From Candidatus Latescibacterota bacterium (GTDB lineage: Bacteria; Latescibacterota; UBA2968), in the NCBI GenBank assembly GCA_022821275.1, contig JAJEDY010000011.1, positions 50,312 to 114,311 on the forward strand: a stretch of DNA of 64,000 nt. Reading direction: 5' to 3'. Positions 8,142 through 17,011 of this stretch are shown in pieces. Numbering within the stretch: the first letter of the stretch is position 1; each line of letters begins with the position of its first letter. Under the pieces are notes generated by a model, which searched no databases, was not told the origin of the DNA, and saw only the letters and a program-made list of their open reading frames with translations. A program made the translations under genes and the position numbers.

Positions 8142-9323
8142 ATGTACCGCATCGGACAACCCGAAATCAAGCGCGTGGAAACCCTTCTGGAAAGCGGTGA
8201 AATTTTTCGCTATGGCAAGGGCGGAGAATGCGATCAATTTGAAGCAGATTGGGGAAAGCGATTGGGCGATGTGCAGGTCCGCATGGCCACCAGCGGCACG
8301 GCATCGCTCTATTGCGCCCTCATTGGTCTTAAGGTTGGACCGGGCGATTCGGTCATCGTACCTTCGTGTACGTATATGGCCACTGCCCTCGCCGTCGTTG
8401 CCGCAGGCGCCATGCCCATTATTGCCGAAATAGATGAATCGATCACCCTCTCGCCCGAAGATGTCGAACGAAAAATCGCCCCGCACACAAAAGCCATCAT
8501 TCCCGTGCACATGTGGGGATTGCCCTGCAACATGGATGCCCTGATGGACATAGCCGAAAAACGCGGTGTAAAAGTATTAGAAGATGCCTGCCAGGCCGTG
8601 GGCGGCGGATACAAAGGGCGCGAACTCGGTTCCATCGGACATGCCGGAGCATTCAGCTTTAACTATTTCAAAAACATGACCAGCGGCGAAGGCGGCGCAT
8701 TCGTCTCTGCCGATGAATCCGTATTTCGGCGCGGATCAGTGGCAGCGGATTGTTGTTCTTATTACTGGAATCCCGACGAACACCGGCCAGATGAACAATT
8801 TGCCGGATTGAATTTCAGAGCCACGGAAATCTCGGGCGCGATTCTCAACGCACAACTCGAGCGCATCGACGAAATGCTCGATCGCATGCGCGGCCACAAA
8901 CGAACCCTGACAAAAGTGGGCGAAGACGCGGGCCTGACATCTATTACAAACAACAGCCTGGATTGCGAATGCGGCACCCATGTCGGCTTTATTTTCGATT
9001 CTGAAAAAAATGCTCGCGCCTTTGCCAAACAGATATCGGAATCGAAAGGACGCGCCTTTTTGCCCATCGATACCGGGCGACACGTTTACACGCGATGGGA
9101 TCCCATTATGCGGAAGCAGGGGGCACACCATCCCGCGCTGGACCCATTTAATCTGCCGCAAAATAAGGCATTGAACATCGAATACTCAATGGACATGTGC
9201 CCCAAATCGCTGGATATTTTGAGCCGCGCGGTACTCATTGGCATGCACCCGGACAACGACCGCGAAAAAATAGATGAACTCGCAGACGCCATTCGGGATG
9301 CTTCACAGGTCCTGAGTGCCTGA
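8142..9323 (+). CDS. DegT/DnrJ/EryC1/StrS family aminotransferase
   Basis: 393-residue PLP enzyme of fold type I. Signature features are the cofactor-contacting TSGTASLYCAL near residue 50, LEDACQAVGG (147-155) with the ring-stacking Asp, and the Schiff-base Lys177 in FSFNYFKNMTSGEGG. Family members transaminate ketosugars for cell-surface sugars or antibiotics. No nucleotide-sugar genes adjoin it, and the neighbour is a PhyH oxygenase, so a small-molecule pathway is equally possible. AGGAGAG lies 5 bases before the ATG. It ends 30 bases before a short tandem repeat. Confidence 0.88.
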   Translation: MYRIGQPEIKRVETLLESGEIFRYGKGGECDQFEADWGKRLGDVQVRMATSGTASLYCALIGLKVGPGDSVIVPSCTYMATALAVVAAGAMPIIAEIDESITLSPEDVERKIAPHTKAIIPVHMWGLPCNMDALMDIAEKRGVKVLEDACQAVGGGYKGRELGSIGHAGAFSFNYFKNMTSGEGGAFVSADESVFRRGSVAADCCSYYWNPDEHRPDEQFAGLNFRATEISGAILNAQLERIDEMLDRMRGHKRTLTKVGEDAGLTSITNNSLDCECGTHVGFIFDSEKNARAFAKQISESKGRAFLPIDTGRHVYTRWDPIMRKQGAHHPALDPFNLPQNKALNIEYSMDMCPKSLDILSRAVLIGMHPDNDREKIDELADAIRDASQVLSA

Positions 9324-9355
9324 CGCTTCACCTCCCTCACAACCTGCAACAAAAT

Positions 9356-9391
9356 AATCCGTGAAATCCTCGTAATCCGTATAATCCGCGA
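9356..9391. repeat. Four tandem 9-base units, AATCCGYRW type
   Basis: Reads AATCCGTGA, AATCCTCGT, AATCCGTAT, AATCCGCGA in perfect phase, between the DegT aminotransferase and the TPR gene. It does not form a hairpin. It resembles in style the 10-base ATCTGCG repeats at 37854 and 53867. Confidence 0.7.
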
Positions 9392-9411
9392 TCAACAAAG
9401 GAGATTCTGGC

Positions 9412-10035
9412 ATGAAAATACAATGGATGTTGATTCTGATTTTAACCCTGAGCAGCAGCGTATTGGCTGCGCCGAGCAAACCCGCACCTCGCAAACCGAA
9501 AGAAGGCCAAAACGAAGCCGCGATCCGTCACCACAAAGAAGGCTTGCGCCACCGGGATGCGGCCTGGGTCTATGAAGAAAAAATGTCATTCACGGAAGGC
9601 GAAGAGCGAGAAACGTACGCGCGGTTTATCCAGGATCTGTACAATCGCGCACTGGGAGAATTTGCGAAAGCGACCGAGCAGGACTCAACGTATTACCAGG
9701 CATTTAGCAGTTTGGGATATGTCAAGCGCAAAACCGGAGATATGGACGGAGCAATGGCAGCGTACAATCGCGCTTTGACATTAAATCCAAACTACGCAGA
9801 AGCCATTGAATATCGCGCAGAAGCGTATTTGATCATGGGACAGGTGGAAAAAATGAAAAAAGCGTATGGCGTATTGGCCGCCCTGAACCGCCCTCACGCA
9901 GCGCGATTATTGACCTTTGTAACACAATGGGCAGATAGTGCAACCGACACAGATATGGCGACCTCTTTGCGCGCGTGGGCGTCTGAAAAAAAAGAAAAAC
10001 TCGGCGAGGTAAAAACATTTGTCGAGAAGTGGTAA
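9412..10035 (+). CDS. Small secreted TPR protein
   Basis: 207 residues with a signal peptide (MKIQWMLILILTLSSSVLAA, cleavage near residue 20). A central pair of TPR-like helices spans about 95-150 (YYQAFSSLGYVKRKTGDMDGA and PNYAEAIEYRAEAYLIMGQ). Basic, lysine-rich ends. Probably a periplasmic adaptor; no specific partner is recognised. AAAGGAG precedes the start. Convergent with the DUF445 gene, 31 bases away; the gap holds a GGGACTGG tandem. Confidence 0.75.
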   Translation: MKIQWMLILILTLSSSVLAAPSKPAPRKPKEGQNEAAIRHHKEGLRHRDAAWVYEEKMSFTEGEERETYARFIQDLYNRALGEFAKATEQDSTYYQAFSSLGYVKRKTGDMDGAMAAYNRALTLNPNYAEAIEYRAEAYLIMGQVEKMKKAYGVLAALNRPHAARLLTFVTQWADSATDTDMATSLRAWASEKKEKLGEVKTFVEKW

Positions 10036-10066
10036 TAGGTGAGGGACTGGGGACTGGGTGAACTGA

Positions 10067-10780
10067 CTAAAAACGCCAGACTATTGAAGTAACCAAACCG
10101 ATAAAACCGCCAAAAACGCCACCCCAAACAACCAGCCAGCCCAGATGTTTGTGAATCATATCCTGGACAATGGTCTTGACCATTTCGGGCGTCAACTCGT
10201 TTAGACGCTGCATAACAATGGCGTCAACCTTATCGATCATCTCGTCCGTATGACTCGCGGTATTCAGCCCTCTCTGGATGGCATCGAGAAATTTGGGTGA
10301 GGAGAGCAAAAGGCGGATTTCTGCCTGAATTTTTTCCACAAAGGGATCCCTGAGAGGCTGCAATGCCGCTGCACCGCCGAACATATTGAGCATGCTGCCA
10401 AAAGGAGAGGTCATAACAGCCTCCATCAGGCGGTCAAAAATGCGATCGCAGTCAACGGCTTCAATAACGGGATCGGCATTGAATTCATCTGGTATTTTTT
10501 GTTCGGCAAGAAATTTTGCAACATTTTCAGCGGTAAAAAACTGGTTCATAATCAAAGTGTGAATACCCGTCTTAAATTCTTCAAACCGGCTCGGCACAAC
10601 ACCCGAACCGTAGAGTCCCGGCACTTTCTCAAAAAGCATGTGAACCGCCAACCAGTTGGTCAAAGCACCTGACGTTGCAAAAAGACCAACCGCGAGCAAG
10701 TGATCGGAATAAACAGGACTGACATAACCCACACCGATCAGGCTGACCGCGAGCAGATTTGTCACAAGACTTTTATTCAT
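10067..10780 (-). CDS. DUF445 family membrane protein
   Basis: 237 residues. An N-terminal pair of hydrophobic segments contains the family signature SGALTNWLAVHMLFEKVPG followed by GSGVVPSRFEEFK. A long, mostly helical middle and a C-terminal hydrophobic hairpin (GWLVVWGGVFGGFIGLV) complete the usual DUF445 (YheB-like) layout. Function unknown; members are thought to be envelope-associated. The start at 10780 (AAGGA upstream) is preferred to an ATG 39 bases earlier. It follows the M42 peptidase gene by 35 bases on the same strand. Confidence 0.75.
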   Translation of the reverse strand: MNKSLVTNLLAVSLIGVGYVSPVYSDHLLAVGLFATSGALTNWLAVHMLFEKVPGLYGSGVVPSRFEEFKTGIHTLIMNQFFTAENVAKFLAEQKIPDEFNADPVIEAVDCDRIFDRLMEAVMTSPFGSMLNMFGGAAALQPLRDPFVEKIQAEIRLLLSSPKFLDAIQRGLNTASHTDEMIDKVDAIVMQRLNELTPEMVKTIVQDMIHKHLGWLVVWGGVFGGFIGLVTSIVWRF

Positions 10781-10815
10781 ACTGGCGTCCTTACAGGGAG
10801 CGAGCGGAAAAAATC

Positions 10816-11892
10816 TCAAGCGTGGAGATAAGAAAACAAAGTGGCAATCAGATTGTCAAAAACGCTCAGACGGCAAACCTCATATCCGTGAGAATTTTCT
10901 CGCGGATACCCAATAGTTCCAGCCCGGGGTGCCTGGCCCGTCTGAAGAACGCCCGAGGCATCGGACGCCGCGCGATCGTACACGGCGTATTGCAACTCTG
11001 TACCCGCGCGTTGAGCCGCTGCCGAGAGATCGGCAATCAGGCCCTGATCGAAATGCATCTGGCTATCTCTTGACCAGACCGCCGGACGACCATCGAGTTG
11101 AAGTTGCTGGTTACGCGGCATGGGAGCAGAATCAACAGCGATAAAAATTTCGACCGGGTTTCGCGCAGTCCAGCCGCGTGCCCCAATCAATCCGGTCTCT
11201 TCCTGAACGAGAAAACACAAACAGGTCGTGCGATTGGGGCTTGTATCTTCCTCCGCAATGCGCTGAAGCAGGCGCAACAACGTAAGACTCCCGCCCCGGT
11301 TATCAAATAACCACGCTGAAATGAGCGGATCGTCGGGCGGGCCAAAAAAATGAGGGCCTCGCACGCCGGCCACTGGCACAGCCGTTGAGCCAACGCGCAC
11401 ACCTGCGCGGGAGAGTTGATCGGGCGTCAGACCTGTGAGCAAATGACAATAGGGCCAGGTAATGCCGCTTTGTCCCGTGGCAAATTGCGTGTTGGGATCC
11501 GATGGGTCAGTCGTATGCGTAGAACCAAAACAGAGGTGTGCCGGAACCGTCTCTGCCCCATCTGAAATGATCTCAACAGGACATTCACCGATTTTCCAGG
11601 GATGCAACCCACCGCTCGGACGCACCTGCAGAGTACCATCGGCATTGATGGCAGTAACCACCATAGCGAGTTCATCCATGTGACTGGCAAGCGCGACACG
11701 CCCCAAATCGGGCTCTTGTCCGGGGACTTCCACCCAAACATTGCCCTGCTGGTCTTGTTTCGGCGCATGCCCCAAAGCGGCAATGCGATCCATGATAAAA
11801 CGGGCCATTCGTTCTTCGCGGCCCGATGGCGCGGGAACGCGCAAAAGATCTGACAGCAGAAGTACATTGGGATCATCTTGAGGATAGGACAT
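10816..11892 (-). CDS. M42 family metallopeptidase (glutamyl aminopeptidase-like)
   Basis: 358 residues, cytoplasmic. The two-metal site of the M42 family is recognisable: H71-x-D73 (ALASHMDEL), the bridging D197 (LFDNRGG), E231/E232 (VQEETGLIGARG), an Asp in IAVDSAP and a late His (ENSHGYEV). M42 enzymes form dodecameric shells that trim peptides; some relatives were misnamed endoglucanases. Divergent from the RND pump, with its own promoter about 40 bases upstream. Confidence 0.87.
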   Translation of the reverse strand: MSYPQDDPNVLLLSDLLRVPAPSGREERMARFIMDRIAALGHAPKQDQQGNVWVEVPGQEPDLGRVALASHMDELAMVVTAINADGTLQVRPSGGLHPWKIGECPVEIISDGAETVPAHLCFGSTHTTDPSDPNTQFATGQSGITWPYCHLLTGLTPDQLSRAGVRVGSTAVPVAGVRGPHFFGPPDDPLISAWLFDNRGGSLTLLRLLQRIAEEDTSPNRTTCLCFLVQEETGLIGARGWTARNPVEIFIAVDSAPMPRNQQLQLDGRPAVWSRDSQMHFDQGLIADLSAAAQRAGTELQYAVYDRAASDASGVLQTGQAPRAGTIGYPRENSHGYEVCRLSVFDNLIATLFSYLHA

Positions 11893-11933
11893 AGAATATC
11901 ACCTTTTCGTTTCAGGATTTTTAACGACCATTA

Positions 11934-11962
11934 AGAATACGCTGGCGTGTACAATTTATCAA
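11934..11962 (-). promoter_or_regulatory. Sigma70-type promoter of the M42 peptidase gene
   Basis: Reverse strand reads TTGATA, 17 bases, TATTCT, placing the transcript start about 35 bases before the ATG at 11892. The rest of this 158-base divergent gap shows no further clear element for the RND pump. Confidence 0.55.
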
Positions 11963-12050
11963 GTGCTTTCAAAATTCCTGAAGCCCTTTTGACGATTTAT
12001 ACGTCCAATGATTTGACATAAAATCTTACATCCTTCCCTATGAGAAAACT

Positions 12051-15000
12051 ATGAACCGCCAATCCGCCCTGTTACCGCGCATCTCAGTAAATCGCCCCGT
12101 TACGGTTGCGATGTGCCTGGTCGCGTTGCTACTGGTGGGGATTGTGGCCTATTTTCGAGTACCGGTGAAATTTTTTCCCTCGGGATTTACACCGGCTTTT
12201 TTGTATATAGATATTGAATACAATCACCGCAACGCCTCGCCCCAGGAAGCCGAACAACAAATCGCCCGCCCGCTGGAAGAACAGTTGCGCGCAGTAAAGG
12301 GCATAAAGAAAATTCGCACGTACAGCGCATCTTATGGCGTGGATGCGCCCATTGAATTCCAGCCCGATACAGATATGGTCCTGGCTTATAATCAGGTGAT
12401 TGACCGCCTCGAACGTCTCAAATTAGAATTGCCAGAAGAGGTGCGCGATCAAGTCTATGTGTATAAATTCAATGTAGATAGCTGGTCCATTATGTGGGCG
12501 GGCGTCTCTCTGGATCCATCCATTACCGATCCCCATAAGTTCTTAAACCTGCATGTGAAACGGCGTTTGGAACGGGTCGAGGGTGTGGGCAGAGTCAGCT
12601 TTTGGGGTGTGGATGAAAAAGAAATCATGATTGAACTCAGCCACGAGCGATTGATGACCCGGGGGGTGGATTTGGGAACGGTGGTGCAATCGCTGCGATC
12701 GGACAACTTCGCGCTTTCGGTCGGGCATGTGCGCGAAGGCGGCAAGCGATTTTTCGTGCGATCACTCGCCAAATATCAAAGTGTAGATGAAATCAAAAAT
12801 ATTCTCATCCGCACCCCCCGGGGCGAAGTCCGCCTCGGAGATATATCAGACGTAGTTTACGATATCCCTGGACGGTCCTGGTATCAGCGCATTGATGGAC
12901 GAGAAGCCGTATCAATCGCAATTTATCAAGAATCAGGTGCCAATATTGTAGAAGTATGCGCGCGCGTGGTAGCTGCCTTGCAAGAGATCGAAAGTGATCC
13001 GCTAATGGGGAAACAGATCGCTTTTAATGTATTTTTTAATCAGGGCGAATACATCAACGATTCGATTCGCAATTTGGAAACCACAGGGCTTTGGGGCGGG
13101 CTATTTGCCGCGATGGTCTTGCTATTCTTTTTGCGAACAGTGCGGATGACGGCGATTATCACCCTATCTATTCCCCTGTGTGTAATGATCACAATTACGG
13201 CACTTTATTTTCTCGGCTGGTCGCTCAATGTCCTGACCATGATGGGACTGATGGTCGGCGTGGGCATGGTGGTCGATAATGCCATTGTAATCCTGGAAAA
13301 TATCTATCGCATGCGCGGCAAAGGGCTGCCCACAAAAGAAGCGGCCATCGCAGGTGCCGGCGAAGTCGGATTGGCGATCACCATGGCAACGCTGACTACG
13401 GTGGTCGTGTTTTTGCCGCTGATGCTGATGAGTGGCAGTGTAGAACTGACCTTTTTCCTCGCGCGCATTGGCGTTCCGGTTGTGGTCGCACTTGTTGGAT
13501 CGCTATTTGTGGCACTTATTTTTATTCCGCAGGCGGCATTGCGTTTTGGCGGTTCCCAGGTCAAATCCGACCCCGCGATCATTCAACGCACGCGCCATTA
13601 TTACGCGCGCATGCTAAACTGGACACTCGCCCATCGGCGCGATGCATTTTTGATCGCCCTCGTCCTGCTCGGAAGCATCAGCTATCCAATGAACGAACTC
13701 AAACGCGGCGACTCAGACGGCAGCATGCTCAATGATTTTCGCATCGAGTTTAGCTTTCCAAAGGATTTTAGCATTCGAGATGCCAGCGACACAATCGCAG
13801 AAGTCGAGGATTTTTTGGAGCCTCGTCGAGAGAAATACGGGATTGAAACCATGCGCGTGTGGTTCAGATCTACGTATGGCTCCATTCACGTCTTTCTGAA
13901 AAAGACCGATGAGGCGTGGTGGCAGACAACCTATAAATCCGTACGCGCATTGATCGGTATTCCCATACAACAGCACTTACCGCGCAACGCCGTCATCGAA
14001 GACATGAAAAAGCACGCCCCCCAATTTGTAGGCGTCAAAGTAGCTGTACAGGGGCAAGGCAGGAGCGGTAGCGAAGGCGGTGATTCCTCCGTATCACTGG
14101 CACTCTATGGAGACGATGTGGATGTGCTCGCAGATTTATTACAAGAGGTTGAGCGACGGCTGAGAAATATCCCCTCGGTCATAAGCGTAGATTCCGATCT
14201 GGAACGCGCCAATGATGAAGTACAGGTCATTATCGACCGGGAACGCGCACAAAAATTTGGACTCGTAGCGCGAGACGTGGGGCGCAGCATTGGTTTCGCG
14301 CTCCAGGGCGTACAATTGCCCTATCTCCAGTCTGACAACCACGAAATCAGAGTGCGATTGTATTTGGAAAAATTGAATCAGCAAACGCTGCAACGCCTGA
14401 AGCGTTTGACTTTTCCGTCTGAAACGGGCACACAGGTTTCATTGCTGGACTTTGCCACCCTGCGCGTAGATCAAGGACGCGGCACCATCAGGCGAGAAGA
14501 TGGCAAAACGCGGTTGCGGGTGCGGGCTTTCACAACCGAAGAAGATATCAAAGAACTGTATGGAGAAATTGACCGCGCAATGGAAGGATTTGAGATGCCG
14601 CGCGGTTATACCTGGGACAAAGGAGAAAGATATTCCAAGCTGCGGGAAGAAGATTATACCATGTATTTTGCCGCGATTATGGCCGTGACCTGCGTATTCC
14701 TTTTAATGGGCGTTTTGTTCGAGTCTTTTATCCTGCCATTTTCTGTTTTGTTTTCCATCCCCTTTGCCCTTCTGGGAGTTTATTGGACGCTGTTTGCGAC
14801 CCAAACACCTATGGCCGGGTTGGCCATGGTGGGTATCATTGTGCTCATCGGTGTGGTCGTCAATAACGCGATTGTACTGGTCGATATGGTGAATCGCCTG
14901 CGCGCAGAGGGCATGAATCGAACCGCTGCAATCATGGAGGCGGGTGCAAATCGCTTTCGCCCCATCATGATGACGACATTTACAACCGTCTGCGGCCTTT

Positions 15001-15224
15001 TGCCAATGGCACTGGGAAGCAGTAAAGTTTTGGGACAGCCCTACGCACCTATGGGATTCACCATGATCGGCGGCCTGCTCTCTTCCACCCTGCTCACCTT
15101 GCTACTCGTCCCCCTGTTTTACACATTTTTAGATGACCTTCGCTCAGCCCTCAAAAGACTGACAAATAGCGCCTTCAACGCGCTGAAAATTGGCGATACA
15201 CAGGCAGCAGATATGGCGGATTAA
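12051..15224 (+). CDS. RND-type efflux transporter permease (AcrB/MexB-like)
   Basis: 1057 residues, the full length of an RND pump: TM1 near 17-37, a large periplasmic domain, TM2-6, a second periplasmic domain, and the final TM block from about 870. The second helix group carries the proton-relay Asp (GVGMVVDNAIVILENI) and the C-terminal half has the pseudo-repeat GVVVNNAIVLVDMVNR. Normally works as a trimer with a periplasmic adaptor and a TolC-like channel, but neither gene adjoins it, so those partners must lie elsewhere. Substrate class unknown. Convergent with the downstream Gfo/Idh gene. Confidence 0.92.
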   Translation: MNRQSALLPRISVNRPVTVAMCLVALLLVGIVAYFRVPVKFFPSGFTPAFLYIDIEYNHRNASPQEAEQQIARPLEEQLRAVKGIKKIRTYSASYGVDAPIEFQPDTDMVLAYNQVIDRLERLKLELPEEVRDQVYVYKFNVDSWSIMWAGVSLDPSITDPHKFLNLHVKRRLERVEGVGRVSFWGVDEKEIMIELSHERLMTRGVDLGTVVQSLRSDNFALSVGHVREGGKRFFVRSLAKYQSVDEIKNILIRTPRGEVRLGDISDVVYDIPGRSWYQRIDGREAVSIAIYQESGANIVEVCARVVAALQEIESDPLMGKQIAFNVFFNQGEYINDSIRNLETTGLWGGLFAAMVLLFFLRTVRMTAIITLSIPLCVMITITALYFLGWSLNVLTMMGLMVGVGMVVDNAIVILENIYRMRGKGLPTKEAAIAGAGEVGLAITMATLTTVVVFLPLMLMSGSVELTFFLARIGVPVVVALVGSLFVALIFIPQAALRFGGSQVKSDPAIIQRTRHYYARMLNWTLAHRRDAFLIALVLLGSISYPMNELKRGDSDGSMLNDFRIEFSFPKDFSIRDASDTIAEVEDFLEPRREKYGIETMRVWFRSTYGSIHVFLKKTDEAWWQTTYKSVRALIGIPIQQHLPRNAVIEDMKKHAPQFVGVKVAVQGQGRSGSEGGDSSVSLALYGDDVDVLADLLQEVERRLRNIPSVISVDSDLERANDEVQVIIDRERAQKFGLVARDVGRSIGFALQGVQLPYLQSDNHEIRVRLYLEKLNQQTLQRLKRLTFPSETGTQVSLLDFATLRVDQGRGTIRREDGKTRLRVRAFTTEEDIKELYGEIDRAMEGFEMPRGYTWDKGERYSKLREEDYTMYFAAIMAVTCVFLLMGVLFESFILPFSVLFSIPFALLGVYWTLFATQTPMAGLAMVGIIVLIGVVVNNAIVLVDMVNRLRAEGMNRTAAIMEAGANRFRPIMMTTFTTVCGLLPMALGSSKVLGQPYAPMGFTMIGGLLSSTLLTLLLVPLFYTFLDDLRSALKRLTNSAFNALKIGDTQAADMAD

Positions 15225-15245
15225 ATTTGTTCACCTTCTTAAACC

Positions 15246-16271
15246 TCACGAAAGTTCGACATCCACCGGCGCTTTTCGCTCGATACTATCGCAAATCGCC
15301 TCGCATACCACCATCGCCTGACACGCATCTCGCAGGGTTGGTGAACCTGCCTCCCCTTTTTGTACAGCCCGCGCAAAAGCCTGCATTTGCCCCCAGTATC
15401 CACCTCGTTTTTCCGCATTGTCGCGCACCGCAGGTGAATACGATTGAGATGGAATACCGGGCGAAGGTTGGTATCCCCCTTCGGGCGAGTGGGGTTCAAA
15501 ATCCAACGTGTGCAAATTATCCAAACGCAAATGTGCTCGCGCATCGCCCGCCGCTTCAATTTTACACGTCCAATTTGGAGTACAGCCCGTCAGAGTAATG
15601 GTTCCAGTGGCACCGCTATCAAAATGCGCGGTACACGCAATTGCAAATCGCCCGCCCTCACCAACCGATAAATCCGCGTAAACCCGCTCGATTTCCCCGC
15701 CCAAAAAACGCGCGAGATCTACCGCGTGTGTTGACTGAAAAATCATATACTGCCAGCCCGCGCGATAGTCCATATCATCCTGCCACATCGGGCTGGGCAT
15801 AAAATATCTGCTCTCCAAAAAAAGCAATTTACCAAACTCGGGCGTCGCCATCAACTCTCGAAATTTTTGCACCCCGGGCGCGTGTCGCATATTGTGACCG
15901 ATCTGCGTAATCAACCCTCGCCCCTCTGCCATATCGGCCAATTCCTGTGCCTGGGCGGTTAAACGCGCCGGAGGCTTCTCCATCATCAACGGCAACCCCG
16001 CCGCCAGCACCTGCTTGCCGCACTCAAAGTGCATATCCGGCGGTCCCACGACCATCACGGCATCCAGATCTTCCTTCTCGAGCATATCGGACAAATCTGT
16101 GTACCATCTTCTCGCCCCAAAAAACCGCGCATTGCGCTCGGCCAACGCCGCTTGCAAATCACAGCAGGCGGACAGATCCAATTCCGGTATGGTTGCAAAA
16201 TTGGGATACCACGATGCACTCGCCTGTCTCCCACAGCCTACAAACCCAACGCGAACAGGAGCGTCACTCAT
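15246..16271 (-). CDS. Gfo/Idh/MocA family oxidoreductase
   Basis: 341 residues, NAD(P)-dependent sugar or cyclitol dehydrogenase family. The N-terminal Rossmann motif is VRVGFVGCGRQAS; the conserved EKP active-site motif is present as MMEKPPA (about 97-103), with a downstream Q-I-G-H-N-M-R-H segment. The C-terminal domain has the beta-sheet typical of the family. Substrate not predictable. Its start overlaps the msrA stop by four bases (ATGA), an odd partner for a repair enzyme. Confidence 0.87.
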   Translation of the reverse strand: MSDAPVRVGFVGCGRQASASWYPNFATIPELDLSACCDLQAALAERNARFFGARRWYTDLSDMLEKEDLDAVMVVGPPDMHFECGKQVLAAGLPLMMEKPPARLTAQAQELADMAEGRGLITQIGHNMRHAPGVQKFRELMATPEFGKLLFLESRYFMPSPMWQDDMDYRAGWQYMIFQSTHAVDLARFLGGEIERVYADLSVGEGGRFAIACTAHFDSGATGTITLTGCTPNWTCKIEAAGDARAHLRLDNLHTLDFEPHSPEGGYQPSPGIPSQSYSPAVRDNAEKRGGYWGQMQAFARAVQKGEAGSPTLRDACQAMVVCEAICDSIERKAPVDVELS

Positions 16272-16816
16272 TTCTCACCTCTCAGTTTATCGCGAAACGA
16301 CTTGCGAAACTTTTGCACCTTGGGATTGATAACAAAGATGCAATACGGTTGATACGGATTCTCCACAAAATAATTCTGATGATACGCTTCCCCTTCATAA
16401 AATATTGGAAGCGGCGCAATCTCCGTCACAATCGGATCGGGCCATAAATCCGACGCCTCTGCCTCCGCCATTGACTGCTCGGCGATTTTCTTTTGCTGTT
16501 CATCGTGATAAAAAATCACCGACCGATACTGCGTGCCCACATCATTCCCCTGGCGATTCAAAGTCGTCGGATCATGCGTACGCCAGAAAATGAACAGAAT
16601 CTCCTCAAACGAAATCACAGTCGGATCAAACACAATCTGCACCACCTCGGCGTGCCCTGTGGTACCTGAACACACCGCCTGATACGTCGGGTTCTCTACC
16701 GTTCCCCCGGCATATCCCGACACGACTTTATGCACGCCAATCACATCCTGATAAATCGCCTCCACACACCAGAAACACCCGCCCCCGAGCGTCGCGGTCT
16801 CCATTGTACTGGACAT
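16268..16816 (-). CDS. msrA: Peptide-methionine (S)-S-oxide reductase
   Basis: 182 residues. The active-site motif GGCFWC (Cys14 nucleophile) is followed by VEAIYQDVIGVHKVVSGYAGG, both hallmark MsrA segments. Reduces S-methionine sulfoxide in oxidised proteins, recharged by thioredoxin. The resolving cysteines of some MsrA types are not obvious in the C-terminus; Cys17 of GCFWC may resolve. AAAGGAG lies 7 bases before the start, and a consensus promoter is 45 bases upstream. Coupled to the following Gfo/Idh gene. Confidence 0.93.
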   Translation of the reverse strand: MSSTMETATLGGGCFWCVEAIYQDVIGVHKVVSGYAGGTVENPTYQAVCSGTTGHAEVVQIVFDPTVISFEEILFIFWRTHDPTTLNRQGNDVGTQYRSVIFYHDEQQKKIAEQSMAEAEASDLWPDPIVTEIAPLPIFYEGEAYHQNYFVENPYQPYCIFVINPKVQKFRKSFRDKLRGEK

Positions 16817-16860
16817 ATTGATACTCCTTTGTGGCTATTTACACGCTGCTCTTTGCATCC

Positions 16861-16889
16861 ATCATATTCCCCCCCACACCTTTTGTCAA
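16861..16889 (-). promoter_or_regulatory. Sigma70-type promoter of msrA
   Basis: Reverse strand reads TTGACA, 17 bases, TATGAT, 45 bases before the msrA ATG. It lies in the 195-base divergent gap between msrA and the hydroxypyruvate-isomerase-like gene. A second TTGACA at about 16935 on the plus strand has only a weak -10. Confidence 0.7.
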
Positions 16890-17011
16890 GACGAAATCAG
16901 AATCCCACCGCGTAGCACATGGCGATTTTCTATTTGACACACGCGCGCGATCCTGTCAAATTAAACCCTTGTCTTATACCGTTATTTTTTTCAACCTTAA
17001 AGGAGATTTAC

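Noticed and set aside
10036..10066. GGGACTGGGGACTGGG tandem between converging genes
   Set aside because: Only two units; too short to call an element from one window.
12013..12045. TTGACA upstream of the RND gene as promoter
   Set aside because: The only TATGAG-like -10 is 20 bases away, outside the usual spacing.
16935..16965. TTGACA upstream of the hydroxypyruvate isomerase-like gene as promoter
   Set aside because: No convincing -10 at 16-18 bases; left unassigned.
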